From Dugong dugon (lineage: Eukaryota > Chordata > Mammalia > Sirenia > Dugongidae): a stretch of 64,000 nt of DNA. Shown here in pieces: positions 43,630 to 55,593 of the stretch; within the stretch, counting starts at the first letter, position 1; each line of letters starts with the position of its first letter. The notes below the pieces were generated by a model. The model was not told the DNA's origin, made no database searches, and saw only the letters and a program-made list of their open reading frames with translations. The DNA lies in NCBI GenBank assembly GCA_030035585.1, contig CM057460.1, forward strand, positions 129,688,714 to 129,752,713, read 5' to 3'. A program made the position numbers and the translations under genes.

Positions 43630-44449
43630 AGAGCATCTCAAGAACAGATTTGACGCACTGAACATTAATGAACGAAGATCAGACAAGTTGTGGAATGACA
43701 AGGACATCATACATGAAGAAAGCAAAAGTTCATTAAAAAGACAGGAAAGAAAGAAAAGATCAAAATGGATGTCAGAAGAGACTCTGAAACTTGCTCTTGA
43801 ACATAGAATAGTTAAAGAGAATGGAAGAAATGATGAAGTACAAAAGGTGAACAGAAGATTAAAAAGGGCGGCATGAGAAGATAAAGTAATGTGTTATAAT
43901 GAAATGTGCAGAGACCTGGAGTTAGAAAACCAAAAAGGAAGAACACGCTCAGCATTTCTCAAACTGAAAGAACTAAAGAAAAAAATTCAAGCCTCGAGTT
44001 ATAATATTGAACGATTCTATGGGGATAATATTAAACGATATAGGAAGCATCAAAAGAAGATGGAAGGAATACACAGAGTCACTGTACCAAAAAGAACTGG
44101 TCGATATTCAGTCATTTCAAGTGAGGTAGCATATGATCGAGAACCAAGGATACTGAAGGAAGAAGTCCAAGCTGCACTGAAGACATGGGCAAAAAACAAA
44201 GTTCCAGGAATTGACAGAATACCAACTGAGACGTTTCAACAAATGGATGCAGCGCTGGAGGTGCTGACTTGTCTGTGTCAAGAAATTTAGAAGACAGCTT
44301 CCTGGCCAACCAGCTGGAAGAGATCCATATTTGTGCCCATTCCAAAGAAAGGTGATCCAATAAAATGCAGAAATGTTGAATGATATCATTAATATCACAC
44401 ACAAGTGAAATTTTGCTGAAGATCATTCAAAAGCGGTTGCAGTAGTACA

Positions 44450-45540
44450 TCGACAGGGAACTGCCAGAAGTTCAGGCTGGATTCATAAGAGGACGTGGAA
44501 GGAGGGATATCACTGATGATGTCAGATGGATCTTGGCTGAAAGCAAAGAATATCAGAAAGATGTTTACGTGTGTTTCACTGACTATGAAAAGACATTCGA
44601 CTATGTGGATCGTAACAAATTACGGATAACATTGAGAAGAATGGGAATTCTAGAACACTTAATTGTGGTAATGAGGAAACTGTACATAGATCAAGAGGCA
44701 GTCATTCGAACAGAACAAAAAAAATACTGTACAGTTTAAAGTTAGGAAAGGTGTGCATCAGGATTGTATCCTTTCACCATACTAATTCAATCTGTATGCT
44801 GAGCAAATAATCCAAGAAGCTGGACTATATGAAGAAGAACGTGACATCAGGATTGGTGGGAGACTCACTAACAACCTTCAATATGTGGACGACACAATCT
44901 TACCTGTTGAAATCTAAGAGGACTTGAAGCACTTACTGATGAAGATCAAAGACTACAGCCTTCAGTATGGATTACACCTCAACATAAAGAAAACAAAAAT
45001 CCTTGCAACTGGACCAATAAGCAACATCATGATAAACAAAGACTGAAGTTGTTAAGGATTTCATTTTACTTGTATCTACAATCAACACCCATGGAAGCAA
45101 CGGTCAAGAAATCAAACAAACTATTACATTGGGCAAATCTACTGCAAAAGACCTCTTTAAAGTATTGAAAAACAAAGATGTCACCTTGAGGACTAAGGTG
45201 CACCTGACCCAAGCCATAATATTTTCAATCTCCTCATATGCATGTGAAAGCTGGACAATGAATAAGGAAGACCAAAGAAGAATTGATGCCTTTGAATTAT
45301 AGTATTGGTGAAGAATACCGAATATATTATGGACTGCCAGAAGAACAAACAAGTCTGTCTTGGAAGTAAAGTCAGAATCCTCCTTGGAAGCCAGGATGGC
45401 AAGACTGCATCTCACGTACTTCAGACATGTTACCAGGAGGTACCAGTCCCTGGAGAAGAATATCATGCTTGGAAGTAGAGGGTTGGCAAAAAAGAGGAAG
45501 ACCCTTGATAAGATGGATTGACATAGTGGCCGCAACAATG
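44450..45540 (+). pseudogene. RTE LINE reverse transcriptase remnant
   Basis: Palm motif A is visible as VCFTDYEKTFDYVD at 44560-44610 (consensus FxDYxKAFDxVD). Motif B appears after a shift near 44745-44780 (complement of none; plus-strand text GTGTGCATCAGGATTGTATCC for RQGCIL). The motif C area near 44880-44900 reads YVDDTI. Several stops and shifts. The C-terminal GRPLIRWID stretch is at about 45490-45520. Confidence 0.82.
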
Positions 45541-45664
45541 GGCTCAAGCATAACAATGACTGGGAGGATGGTGCAGGATGGCGCAGGACCGGGCAGTGTT
45601 TCATTCTGTTGTACACAGGATCACTATGAGTCGGAAGTGACTCAATGGCACCTAATAACAACAA

Positions 45665-46129
45665 GGCACCATTCCCCTTCCTAGCACTTGCCACTTATAT
45701 GCTTATTGGGGTATAGGGCCTAATTCTGGCCAGTGAAACATGAAGATAAGACTACTGGGGTCCCATCTGTGAAACAGTTCCTTGTTCTTAAACAAAGACA
45801 TGCAGCAAAAACCAGGCCCTCTTTTTTCACTGTATGTGTCCTGTGGCAAACATCTTAGGACCACAAGGAAAGCTAAAATGACACACTGAGGAGAGCAGAG
45901 AAAAAGATGGTTGATGCCATTATTGAAGTAATTTAAGCAACCTTCAAGCCTCCCCCCTCCACCCGCAACACACACACACACATACTCATTATGCTTGACA
46001 ATAAATTATCCCCACTGTTAAGCCAAAGGCAGCTACCCTGATAACGCCAAAGGACAGTATTCACTTATGAGTCTTCTGTGCAAACTGGCAACCCTGGACA
46101 TGAGCAACATAATCCACAATTTAAACCAT
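45665..46129. other. Unassigned DNA
   Basis: Possibly an old dispersed repeat: GGCCAGTGAAACATGAAGATAAGACTACTGGGG and CACTGAGGAGAGCAGAGAAAAAGATGG sound familiar as one, but I cannot name it. An AC run lies at 45968-45983. Confidence 0.4.
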
Positions 46130-46225
46130 TCAAGACAGAGGTGAGGGGCAAGAGGGGATCAGAGAAGACTTCCCTGAGGAAGTAATGGTGGCGCTAAAAT
46201 TTAGGGATGAGAGAGTATCAAGTAG

Positions 46226-46576
46226 ATTAAGGAATGTGGCAGGCCAAATCCAGGCCTGCTGAAGCTTGAATAAGGCCAGAAACAGATAACTGTGGTACAA
46301 GGAATTCCTTTTGTGATTATAAGATAGGCCCTTGAATACTAATGTGTACTCCCCTCTCCAGCATCCAGTTTAAAAAGGCAGTGAGCCTAGTTTTATGTAA
46401 TTTAACTCCCTGGGCTGCCCTTCCTGGGCAAGAGAGGAGGAGCAGATCACTCACACCATTATGTAATCGTGATCTACATCTGCACTGTTTGTTTGGTGGT
46501 TCAATAAAAATCAAAGTGGAAATAACCTAAGCTGAGTTCCAATAGACATTTCAACAACCCTCAAACCTATACTAAC
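46226..46576. repeat. Unclassified insert ending in a poly-A signal
   Basis: Begins near GGCAGGCCAAATCCAGGCC, has CCCTGGGCTGCCCTTCCTGGGC and ends TTCAATAAAAATCAAAGTGG. The layout recalls an LTR end, but I cannot name it and no target repeats were found. Confidence 0.35.
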
Positions 46577-47054
46577 TGTCATGGATTGAATTATGTCCCC
46601 CCAAAAATGTGTGTATCAATTTGGCTGGGCTATGATTCCCGGTATTATGTGATTTTCCTGTATGTTGTAAATCCTGCCTCTATGATGTTAATGAGGGAGG
46701 ATGGGCAGCAGTTGCATTAGTGAGGCAGGACTCAATCTACAAGATTGGATTGTATCCTGAGGCAATCTCTTGAGATACAAAAGAGAGAAGTGAGCAGAGA
46801 GACAGGGGGACCTCATACCACCAAGAAAGCAGTGCTAGGAGCAGAGTGTGTCCTTTGGAACCAGGGTCCCTGCACGGAGAAGCTCCTAGTCCGGGGGAAC
46901 ATTTATGAGAAGGTAGAGAGAGAAAGCCTTTTCCTGGAGCTAACACCCTGAATTTAGACTTTTAGCCTACTTTACTGTGAAGAAATAAATTTCTCTTTGT
47001 TAAAGCCATCCGCTTGTGGTATTTCTGTTATAGCAGCACTAGATAACTAAGACA
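46577..47054 (+). mobile_element. Lineage-specific solo LTR (MaLR/ERVL-like), shorter copy
   Basis: A 478-bp LTR, same family as 10834-11400. Starts TGTCATGGATTGAATTATGTCCCCCC, holds CATACCACCAAGAAAGCAGTGC and AATAAATTTCTCTTTGTTAAAGCC, and ends ACTAAGACA. Flanks CTAAC and CTAGC agree at four of five. It lacks both internal duplications of the other copy. Lies within an L2. Confidence 0.82.
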
Positions 47055-47795
47055 CTAGCCTTTGGAGTGTGCTCTAGCCCAAGGTATGAAAGAGCATTCT
47101 CAGAATAGGGTACACTACATGCAAAAAAACCTGTGGCAGAAGAGAACTCAATCCTTTCAGAACCTGAAAGAAGGAGGAGGTTGGCATGTGGCATGAGATG
47201 AGGCCCAAGTAGTAGCAATGGTCTAGACAATGCAGGGTCTGGTAAGCCATGCTAAGGATTTTGAACATTATCTTTAGAGCAATGGAAAGGTTTTAAACAG
47301 TGACAATACCAACAGGTTTGCATTTTAAAAATAGTATTTTGGCTACAGTGTTGAGAAAGGAATGGAAAAGGAAAATAGGGGATGCTGGTCATCAAGTTAG
47401 TAGGCTTCTACATTTATCCAGGGGAGGTATATCAGTAACTTGGATCAGAGAGGTAATAGGAGAGAGGGAAGTGGACAGGTTTGGGAGGGATTTAGGTAGT
47501 AAAATTGAAAAGATTTCATGGTATATAGGGTACGTGGGGGGGGGGGTGCAGGAAGTGTCAATCCCTTGGCTTCTGGCTTGCTTAACTGATGGATGATGAT
47601 GCCATTGAGGGAAAAGGAAAAGTTTGAAGTATAGATCATGAGTTCAGTCTTGGGCATGTTGAATTTAAGGTGCTTTGGAAATGTCAAGTAGGTAGATGGA
47701 AATAAGTCTTGAGCTGAGGAGTATTCTGGGCTGGAAATGTAAATTGGGAAGTCACCATTGTAGAGATGGCACTGGAAGCCATGGAGTTTTATCAA

Positions 47796-48209
47796 TCACA
47801 ATTTTTTGGTTGCAAGAGTCAGAAACTCTCACTGCCTAGCTTAAACAAAAAACAAAAACAATAATAAAAGGATTTCATACAAGGACATAAGTGCTGAGAT
47901 AGTTCACAAAATCAAAAGAAAAGCCCTGAGGTGGAAAAAACCAGCCATCTCTGGGGATCTAGACAGTAGGAATCTGTGAGTGGTCTCTTCAGAGGGCCAC
48001 ACAATAGGAATGGCTCACCCCACATATGTTCAATTGTTCTGACATTCAGGATTCATAGTCCCAGAAGAGAAATTCTGATTTGCTGTTCAAGTAACAGCAA
48101 GGCACCTTAACTAGCATTCCCACCAAGACTGTATGTGATGGGCAAGAGGAAGGTGTTGACACCAAAAGAAGGGGTAGGAGATACTGGACCAATAAAACCA
48201 ACAGAGTCC
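47796..48209. repeat. Unclassified insert within the L2
   Basis: L2 text stops at about 47795 and resumes at about 48210. Between them is sequence starting ATCACAATTTTTTGGTTGCAAG..AGAAACTC, which recalls a common dispersed mammalian repeat that I cannot name. Confidence 0.4.
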
Positions 48210-48905
48210 ACTAAAGATGTACACGAGACTGCCTATTGAGAAGAGAAGAAGGGTTAGGACCAAAGTTCGAGGAACTCTAACTTTTAATGGCCATATATAG
48301 GAGACTGCAAAGAGACAAAGGATAAGGAAGTGGCCAGCAAAGTGGAGGAAAACCAGGAGGGTGTTGCTTCATTGGCGTCAAGAAAAGAATGTTTCAAGAA
48401 GGAGAGCATTCCACCAGGTGGTCAATTAAGATGAAGACTGAAAATTGTCCATTGGCTTTAGTGACAGAGAAGTCACAGGTGACCTTTGTGAGAGCTGGTT
48501 TAGTGGTCTGATAGGGCAGAAGCCAAAATGAGCAGAAGATGAGGAAATGGGGACAGTGAGCATAAACAATAACTTCAAAAAGTTAAGAGACAGAGAATTT
48601 CAGTTGATGAAAGCTTTTGTTCTTGAATTTTTTTAATGCTTAAATCTTGATGGGAAGGCTGGAGTTGAGAAATCATAGCTAAATATACAACATCAAAAGG
48701 GGATAATAGATTGTAGAATATTCTGAGAAGGATCCCAGGCCTGGTCCCAGCCAGAAGGAAAAATATCTCAGCTAACATAAAAGGAAAAGAGTAGAGGAGG
48801 GATTGGAGGAAGCTGGATTTGTAAGCACCGTAATGAAAGCTGAGGAGGTATTTGATGCTCCTAATTGATCTGTGATGTCCTCTGCTGAAGATTAGGGGCA
48901 GAACT

Positions 48906-49439
48906 ACAAGTCTTTCCACAGGCACATGGAATTTGAGAGTTCTATGTTCAGCTATATACCAGGCATCAGCCAAGTCCAAAATGCTGTGTCAGAAATCATT
49001 TTATGTCTGCCCCTTACAGGCTTATCACCTAGAGTGGACTCAGTTTTGCCTTTTCATTCCCTGAAACACAGAATGTCTCAATATACCTCCTTTCCCAGAC
49101 AATTGAGTCACACACACATATCCTTAGAAGATACAAGAAAGGCATCCCATATACTTACAGCACAAATACCCAATTACATTTTCTATTCTAGAAAACAGGG
49201 CTTTCTGCTCACCTACTAAAAGGTCTCAGCCCTACTTGCCTCCTTGGTATGGGAAGCCAGATTAGAACTGGGAGAGTGAGGGCTAAGCCCACCTTTGGGA
49301 AGAGGAGGTGCCTGAAAAATTATTTACCCTTCCAAGGGTGACAAAGGTCATGTTTCAGGCCCTCTCCAACTACAGCAGAGAAAACAGAAGTTACTTCTTC
49401 AGCAGAACATCCATCTATATCTGTCTGTTTCTCTCTCCC
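48906..49439. other. Unassigned DNA
   Basis: Two open frames of 97 and 134 codons cross this area on opposite strands (48926-49219, 48575-48979). Neither has a domain, and the second runs mostly through L2. Confidence 0.4.
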
Positions 49440-49545
49440 TCTAAACAGGGACTATGTCTTCTTTGTCTTTCTATCTCTAGGGTCAAGCACAATGTCTTCC
49501 ACACAGCAGTGTCCTAATAAAATGTTATTCATTTATTGGTAGTCT
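49440..49545 (+). repeat. L2 or related LINE 3' end
   Basis: AACAGGGACTATGTCTTCTTTGTCTTTCTATC..GCACAATGTCTTCCACACAGCAG..AATAAAATGTTATTCATTTATT follows the plus-strand L2 terminus. Confidence 0.55.
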
Positions 49546-52500
49546 ATATACATGTACAAGAGGTCCTCACTGGCCTCATAGACTAGCCTGCCTCACAGCT
49601 ATGGCAGATCCTAAGGTTAGAAAGACTCTGGAGTCCTTTTTCAGGGTGGCCTACAATAGAATACAATTTCTGAGCAAGTTCTTCAAGTGACCCAGTAAAA
49701 CCCAGCCTCTCCTCAGCCCTCCAAAGCTATCACACATTGACTTTCAACATTAGATATAGCACAAGTATATTCCAGCTTTTTTTTTTTTGCTCCTGAAAGG
49801 TAAAGTAATGTCTTCCTTTTTCAGTGAAAGTAAACTGCGTTCCAATTTCTCTAGCGAATTATGCATGGCCATTTTAAGTGTGTAGTCAAGATCACATGGG
49901 GTTGCCATGAGTCAGAATCAACTTGACAGCAACTAACAACAATGACAACAGCAGGCAAGACCAAAGACCACACTGTCCTGGGGCCAGCCAGAGCCATGGG
50001 GCCTCCCCATGTTTCAGCATCAAAGCTTCCCGTTATGCTGCACAGCCCAGTTACTGCCTGCAGGAGAAGGGCCCCCTCGAACTTGGCATGTCTCCAGCTT
50101 GCGCCCAGGAGGCCCACTGTCCCCATGAAGGCTACCACTTCCTGTACTCCCAGGTGATTAGATTCTGTTAATAATTCTTAACAGTAAAGATCTTACACAG
50201 AGAAAACAGGCCCCAGGTAAATTCAGTCCTCAGAGTTGCTAGATTATTTTTAGTCCCATTTCATTCTAAGCTCAGGAGCAATGATCTTTATAAAGGGTCT
50301 TAGGAACCTTAGAGTAAATAAAAATGATAAATGTTGACCTTCATGGTCTCCTTCCAACCCTAAAAATCTATGATTCGTTTCTTCTCAAGGCCTCACATTT
50401 TCAAGGCCCAGTGAGGTTTAAATAACAAGGATGCCCATGCAAATAGCGGGTAATGGGCCCTGTTAAATGCCATGAACTGAAAGAGTAACCAAAGGAAAAA
50501 AAGTAAGAAAATGAAATAAAGCTGCAAATATCTTTAAAGTTGCCATCAGAGATGGTAGAAAGCCTCGGAAATTGCCCTTGAGAGCAACTCAGAACTAAGC
50601 AGGCTGTTAACACAAGCAGATACCATTTCTCGCCTTCCCCAAACTGCTCTTTCAGAAGGTCAACAGTTTTAACTTCACTATTGCAAGCCTCATGATGAGG
50701 CTCTAGGCAGCCAGCTGTTCCCAACGCACCGTACGATTGAGATCTGGGTGTGCAAAAAGGGTATAGCTTGTTAGCAGCCAAAGGGTGAGATGTATTCTGG
50801 CCAAACATTCAGCCTGGCAGTAAGAAATGTATTTTCATTTCTTCCCATCACAAAAGGAAGTTTAACCTAGAAATTGGACAAAACAGAAAAATCAAATCTA
50901 TTTTTGGCACCTGGGATCTTCTCACAGCTTCTTCATCTTTCCTCCAGCAGTCTACCTGGCCAGCCTTCTCCTTAGGTATTCTGGGAGCAGATCCGTATTT
51001 ACCATTTTCATTCTACCTTTTCAAGTAAGCTGAAAATAAAATTGCCCAAAACATGGGACAATTTTTCTGAAATTCCCTTTAACACCCTTTCTTTGCTGCA
51101 CTTCTGCTTCTATTTTCCTGAATCTTTCATGGCTCAATTGATACCTAATTCCTAATTCGATTTCTTCTATGATCATGTTTTTTGTGGACAGGACTGCCCA
51201 AGATACTCACTAATGGGATACTCTTTATAGAATTCAATAAAACTAGTAAAATTGTCCATTGATTACTTTAAAACAGTTCATATGCAAAGCCTAGGGAAGG
51301 GGGGATGGTTGGAGAACACTTGTCCTTTGGGTTCTCTTTTGGGTACAGAATAAAATCACAGACTTACAAACCAGATCTTTAGCATGCTGGTCTATGTTCT
51401 TAGTTTGGAATTATCATTAATCACATTCAGAATACTGAGTCATTTTTCTCCCATAATTTTTATTTATAAAGCAAAAAATACAGTAAGTGATTTCCATTTG
51501 GCAACTGATACGAAATGACTAGCACTACAAATTCTATGTATTTTTGTTTCAACAAAATAAATATTTCTCTTGCTATTTTTCAATATAGTACATACTCAGA
51601 GGGCTAAGGTGCTTGGTATTTAATCCACTGATATCATCTAGGTTGGTCTCTTTTTATCCTTTTATATATGTATCTTTGAGCCAGGGAGAGTATGATGTTC
51701 TCTCTTCTAGCCTTTTAAATTTGTTTCCCCAAAGCACCAAAGAGTAAATATCTTAGAAGAAAAGCTTGCCACAGCATCTTACTAATGAAGAGGATTTTGG
51801 CTGTTTCCAGAATGTTCTTTACAATGTAACACAACAGAATAAGTGTTTCACTTCTCAATAAGTATATAAACACAGCCTGATCTTATTAATCCTGAGAAAC
51901 AGCAACGCAGCCTTCCCACATTCTATACTTCCTTCTTTCAGTTTCCAGCCTACAGTGCCTAATGACATTGTGTGTGTATCTGTCCTTCTTTAATGAGGCC
52001 AATTTCCTCCCTATTAATTAACCTCAATGCTAATTAGGTTATTTGAGATCTACTTGTAGAGTTTACAGAAAACAACAACATATCCATTACGTCAGCAATC
52101 AAAGCCAAACAAGATTGGGAGGATGCCAGGGATCAAAGCTTATCAGTGAGACTCAGGAACAAGGAGAAAAGGGTGCTCTGACTTCAAAAGATTTTGCATA
52201 ATAGCGTTAGCAGTAATTTGCTTATTTTTAAGAGCCATTTCAGAAGGAATCGTCTGAAGAATAAACTGAAAGAAGGAGCTTTAGCTATATACCAGCACAA
52301 CTGCAGCTTGATCCTCCAATTCATTTGCCCTCCACCCCTTCCAAATCACTGAGCCTGTAACAGATGTGGAATTATTTGACTGACACTGATTTGCCCTAAG
52401 ACTAGAAAATAAAAAAAGGTGACTGCTGCTCACGTTTACTAAGGACCTGATCTTGATGGGCAGCTTTTAGGAAAAGTCCTCGCCCATGGTAAGGCATAAA

Positions 52501-52779
52501 ACACTGTCTAAGCTGGTCTACATGATCAATCAGGTGATATCATGGGGACCATCTGCCTGCTCTTTCCCAGTGCAGGATGGAGTGGAGCAACTACCTCTCA
52601 AATCCCACTGCCCTTGGATACTTTGCAAAAGATACTGCTTGTACCACTAGCCATCCACAAACATCATTGTTATCAGTTTCAAGTGTTTACCTACCACTCT
52701 GCTAACTTTCACAAGGCAAAGACAAATAGTGTGAAATATGATCCCTACTGGTCCTGATTGAGAAAACTGGAATTATAGG
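49546..52779. other. Quiet DNA with one SINE tail
   Basis: Mostly unassigned. 49890-49958 is the very end of an AfroSINE or RTE (ACATGGGGTTGCCATGAGTCAGAATCAACTTGACAGCAACTAACAACAA). 49920-50150 has three overlapping frames open on two strands, GC-moderate, without domains. 50340-50375 (TCTCCTTCCAACCCTAAAAATCTATGATTC) resembles the end of an old dispersed repeat. Nothing else named. Confidence 0.45.
49890..49958 (+). mobile_element. RTE-type or AfroSINE tail fragment
   Basis: The 3' terminal 65 or so bases only, ending in AACTAACAACAATGACAACA. The TAACAACAA ending fits the RTE tail better than the TTTGGTTT ending of AfroSINE subtype A. Confidence 0.7.
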
Positions 52780-52983
52780 GGAATGTGTACCTGGGTACTG
52801 CAAATGCACTCGTCTGCTAACCAAAAGGCTGGAAACTCAAGTCCACCCAGAGGCACCTCAGAATTATGGCCTGGTGATTTACTGCCAAAAAACCAGCCAT
52901 TGAAAACTCTATGGCACACACTTCTACTCTGACACACGTGGGGTTGTCATGAATTAGAATTGACTTGATAGCAATTGGTTTTT
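52780..52983 (+). mobile_element. AfroSINE (subtype B)
   Basis: TGTACCTGGGTACTGCAAATGC head, GGAAACTCAAGTCCACCC, GGCCTGGTGATTTACTGCC, CATGAATTAGAATTGACTTGATAGC tail. It passes directly into a TG repeat. Confidence 0.85.
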
Positions 52984-52986
52984 CTG

Positions 52987-52987
<1 letters not shown>

Positions 52988-53025
<38 letters not shown>
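52988..53025. repeat. TG simple repeat
   Basis: About eighteen TG units at the end of a SINE, probably grown from its TTTGGTTT-like tail. Confidence 0.95.
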
Positions 53026-53028
<3 letters not shown>

Positions 53029-53792
53029 CTGTACTACCTCATGCCCTTGGTTTTGGCGTGCCCTATGCTTCTCCTGTTTCTAATACCCTTAAGTATATTC
53101 CATCTAGACTGCCCACTCTACCATCATCCAGCCACAACCATTGATTGTTCAGAGCAGTCCAGCAAACACAATTCAGATGAACAGCCAGAGAGTGAGGGAA
53201 TTTCAGACACAAATCATATTCAGCTGAAGTACCACAATACTTAACACTTTCACGTTGTACGGTCAGCACAGCCCAGATTTAATTAAAGCACTCAGTCGCA
53301 CCATTACCATTTTTGGTGACAGCTCAGGTGTAAATATATTAAGCACAATTCTTTCCAGGCACTGCTTGTTAGAACTCTCCTTAAATGCCCTTTTGTCTTC
53401 TCTAGCCAGTTTTTCTGAAGCCCTGAACTTTTAGCTTATAATTAATTAGTACCTGTATATTCCTACCTCCAATTCCCAAGTTAAATTACCATCTTTTGCC
53501 TTTTTCTGAATTCCTCAGGAGTAATAACTCTCTTCCATTGGACCATAATTCTTCCATATTAACCTTAGTCAAAACTGCATTGACAGTCCAACCTCTTTCT
53601 TCACAGCTGACTTTTTCAAATCTCCTCTCTCTCTCCAGGATGGAGAGAAAGAAGTTTTCTCTCCCTCCACTCAAATATGCTGAACATACCTTCCTATTTT
53701 CTGCATACCATACTCCTACTGCTCGGTGCCATAGTTTCTTCCTCCAGCCACAATTTCTGCATTTCTCTGCTTGTAGTTTGGGCCCTTCCCCC
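53026..53792. other. Unassigned DNA
   Basis: Open frames of about 105 codons lie on both strands at 53486-53816 in CT-rich DNA. The plus frame has no splice context or domain; read as chance. Confidence 0.45.
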
Positions 53793-54195
53793 CATTCATT
53801 CAATAAATTTTGTTAAGCACCAACTTTGTGCCAGGAACTATTCTAGGAGCTTGAGATACATCAGTAAACAAAACAGACAAATATCCCTGCCTTTGTGGGG
53901 TTTATATTGTAGCAGGTGGAGACAAAGAAATAAAACATGAACTTCATAAATAAGTGCCATTAGATTGTGATCAGTATCTTAGAAAAAAGAGAAAAGTAGG
54001 GGAGGGTAAGGGGAACAGGAGTACGGTGGAGGTAATCTCGCTGAGAAGACTTGAACTTGGTGAAGGTGTTCAAGAGGAGGAACAAGCTACAGCGAAGGCT
54101 CCCAGGCAAAAGTGTGCTTGGCCTCACCTGGAACATTCAGCAAACAAGAAGTTGGCCAGTGCAGTGTGGCTGGACTGGTGTGAGTGAGGGAAAGA
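53793..54195 (-). repeat. L2 LINE 3' end
   Basis: Classic antisense L2 terminus: CATTCATTCAATAAATTTTG, CACCAACTTTGTGCCAGGAACTATTCTAGGAGC, AAACAAAACAGACAAATATCCCTGCC, then UTR text to GTGTGGCTGGACTGGTGTGAG. Uninterrupted for about 400 bp. Confidence 0.85.
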
Positions 54196-54743
54196 GTAGG
54201 GATTGTACCGCCTTCCTCTAGAATATCACCCGCCCGTCTCTACTTGCTGATGGACTAAGTGTCTCCCACATCCCTTTAAGATCTCATAATATGCATCTGC
54301 ATATAGGTAATTCCCATACATGTAAAACAGGAATTCTGCCACACTAAAAAAAAAAAAAAAGGCACAGACTACTTTGCACCACCTCCTGAAGATCTGGGGT
54401 ATCTTCTTAAACTTACGAAACTCACATTTCTGAGGAGTATGGGATATTCTTACTCTGAATGCAATAGACTATTTCCTGTGGATGCATGAGAAGGAGAAGG
54501 CAGAGACTGTACTACAGCAGGATAGAAGGGAAAAAAAAATGGACAAAATGGGGTGAACCACCCCGACAAGATGAGAGGCCAGGCAGTTTTCATCTCCCAC
54601 TGAAATACTCAGCCCTTCTCTATCCCTACTCTTGATGCCGCTAACAAGTTTTTAAGGATACAAGGACATTAGAAAGATTGCAGTCATCTTGTAGGAGACC
54701 ATGTGGACAGAAAAAACTGCATAAGTAAGAGTGTGGTTTTTTA
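54196..54743. other. Unassigned DNA
   Basis: Contains an A-run at 54345-54360 and nothing else recognised. Confidence 0.4.
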
Positions 54744-54930
54744 AAAATGTTTATTCATGCGTTAAACAAATGTTTACCACAGATTCTACTGTGGTGACAA
54801 AGATAAGTAAAACATGACCCTGAACCTGAGGAGCTCATAGTCTCTATAGGGCGAGAAACCAACACATAAACAGAATACAAATTAATAATTGCTTTTAGTT
54901 TTAAGGACAGAAGGGGTGCTCTAGAAGATT
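54744..54930 (-). repeat. L2 LINE 3' end fragment
   Basis: TTCATGCGTTAAACAAATGTTTACC, GACCCTGAACCTGAGGAGCTCATAGTCT, ACACATAAACAGAATACAAATTAATAATTG and GGGGTGCTCTAGAAG follow the L2 end. Confidence 0.7.
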
Positions 54931-54992
54931 TTGCTTCTAGAGATTTTTTTTTTTTTAAACATATATACTTGGATCCCATCCTGGAACCTCTA

Positions 54993-55145
54993 TCCTACTG
55001 ATTTTTAACCTAGCCTGCAAATTAAAATCTCCTGAAGAGCTTTTTAAATAAGATTTATTAAATTGTTCTGGGGTGTAGCCTGGGCATCAGAATTTTTAAA
55101 AGCTTCTTAGGTGATTCTAAAGTTCAGCCAAGGTTGAAAACCACT
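54993..55145. mobile_element. hAT (Charlie/MER-type) MITE
   Basis: CTGATTTTTAACCTAGCC..AATCTCCTGAAGAGCTTTTTAAA..GGTGTAGCCTGGGCATCAG..AGGTGATTCTAA..GGTTGAAAACCACT: the layout of a small hAT element with CAGTGGTTCTCAA-like ends. The LTR to the right landed at its end. Confidence 0.65.
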
Positions 55146-55593
55146 TGTAGTAAGCTGAATAACGGTCCACAAAGTTGTCCATGTTTCTAATCCCTAGAAC
55201 CTGTAAATATGTTAGTTTACTTGGTAAGAGGGACTTTGAAAATGTAAATAAATGAAGGATCTTGAAATTATCCTGGATTTTCCAGGTGGGCCCAATGTAA
55301 TTACAAAGATAAGAAGGAGGTTGGAGGATTAGAGTCAGTACTATGAGATGTAATGACAGAAGCAAAAGGCTGGAGTAATGTGAGAAAGAGGTCATGAGTC
55401 AAGAAATGCAGGCAGCCTCTGGAAGCTAAAATACAGAAGGAAATAGATTCTCACCGAAGCCTCTACAAGAAATGCAGCCCTGCAGACACCCTGGGTTTAG
55501 ATTACCTCCAGAACTGTAAGAGAATAAATATACATTGCTTTAAGCCACTAAGTTTGTGATAACTTGTTACAGTAACAGTAGGAAAGGAATACA
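55146..55593 (+). mobile_element. MLT1J-like solo LTR (ERVL-MaLR)
   Basis: A 448-bp LTR with a perfect five-base duplication CCACT (55141-55145, 55594-55598). Text in order: GAATAACGGTCCACAAAG, CTAATCCCTAGAACCTGTAAATATGTTA, TGGGCCCAATGTAATTACAA, GAAATGCAGCCCTGCAGACACC, CCTCCAGAACTGTAAGAGAATAAATATACATTG, AATACA. Ancient fossil, solo. Confidence 0.82.

Larger units (their letters stand above)
42343..45664 (+). mobile_element. RTE-clade LINE (BovB-like), near full length
   Basis: Second RTE copy, opposite in strand to the first. 5' UTR from TCTGTCAGTTTGTAGTACTG; protein start region near 42518; endonuclease 42740-43630; linker 43640-44290; reverse transcriptase from about 44450; C-terminal part to about 45540; 3' UTR ending CACCTAATAACAACAA. 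Open stretches at 42518-42781, 43237-43629, 43607-43876, 43889-44290 and 44533-44739 are in different phases, so at least three frame changes have occurred. An AfroSINE interrupts it at about 42976-43081. Dead. Confidence 0.92.
46130..48905 (-). mobile_element. L2 LINE, long copy with reverse transcriptase remnant
   Basis: Minus-strand L2 in parts: about 46130-46225, 47060-47795 and 48210-48905. The minus-strand frame at 47445-47795 reads HGFQCHLYNGDFPIYISSPE, the L2 form of RT motif C (HLYADDSQIYISSP) with the first active Asp changed. Around 48360-48480 the complement gives FSVLI.DL..AFD-type text (motif A). The rest is the coding end and 3' UTR. L2 is a CR1-clade LINE dead for well over 100 million years, so such length is notable. 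A lineage-specific LTR (46577-47054) and an unknown insert (about 47796-48209) interrupt it. Confidence 0.75.

Noticed and set aside
48575-48979. Minus-strand 134-codon frame
   Set aside because: Runs mostly through L2 sequence and matches no known domain; the L2 protein text is not in this phase.
53486-53816. Frames of 105 and 106 codons on opposite strands, with a pyrimidine tract and AG before an ATG at about 53641
   Set aside because: Mirror-image openness on both strands reflects composition. The acceptor-like TCTCTCCAGGATGG is tempting, but no donor or domain follows and the region runs into an L2.
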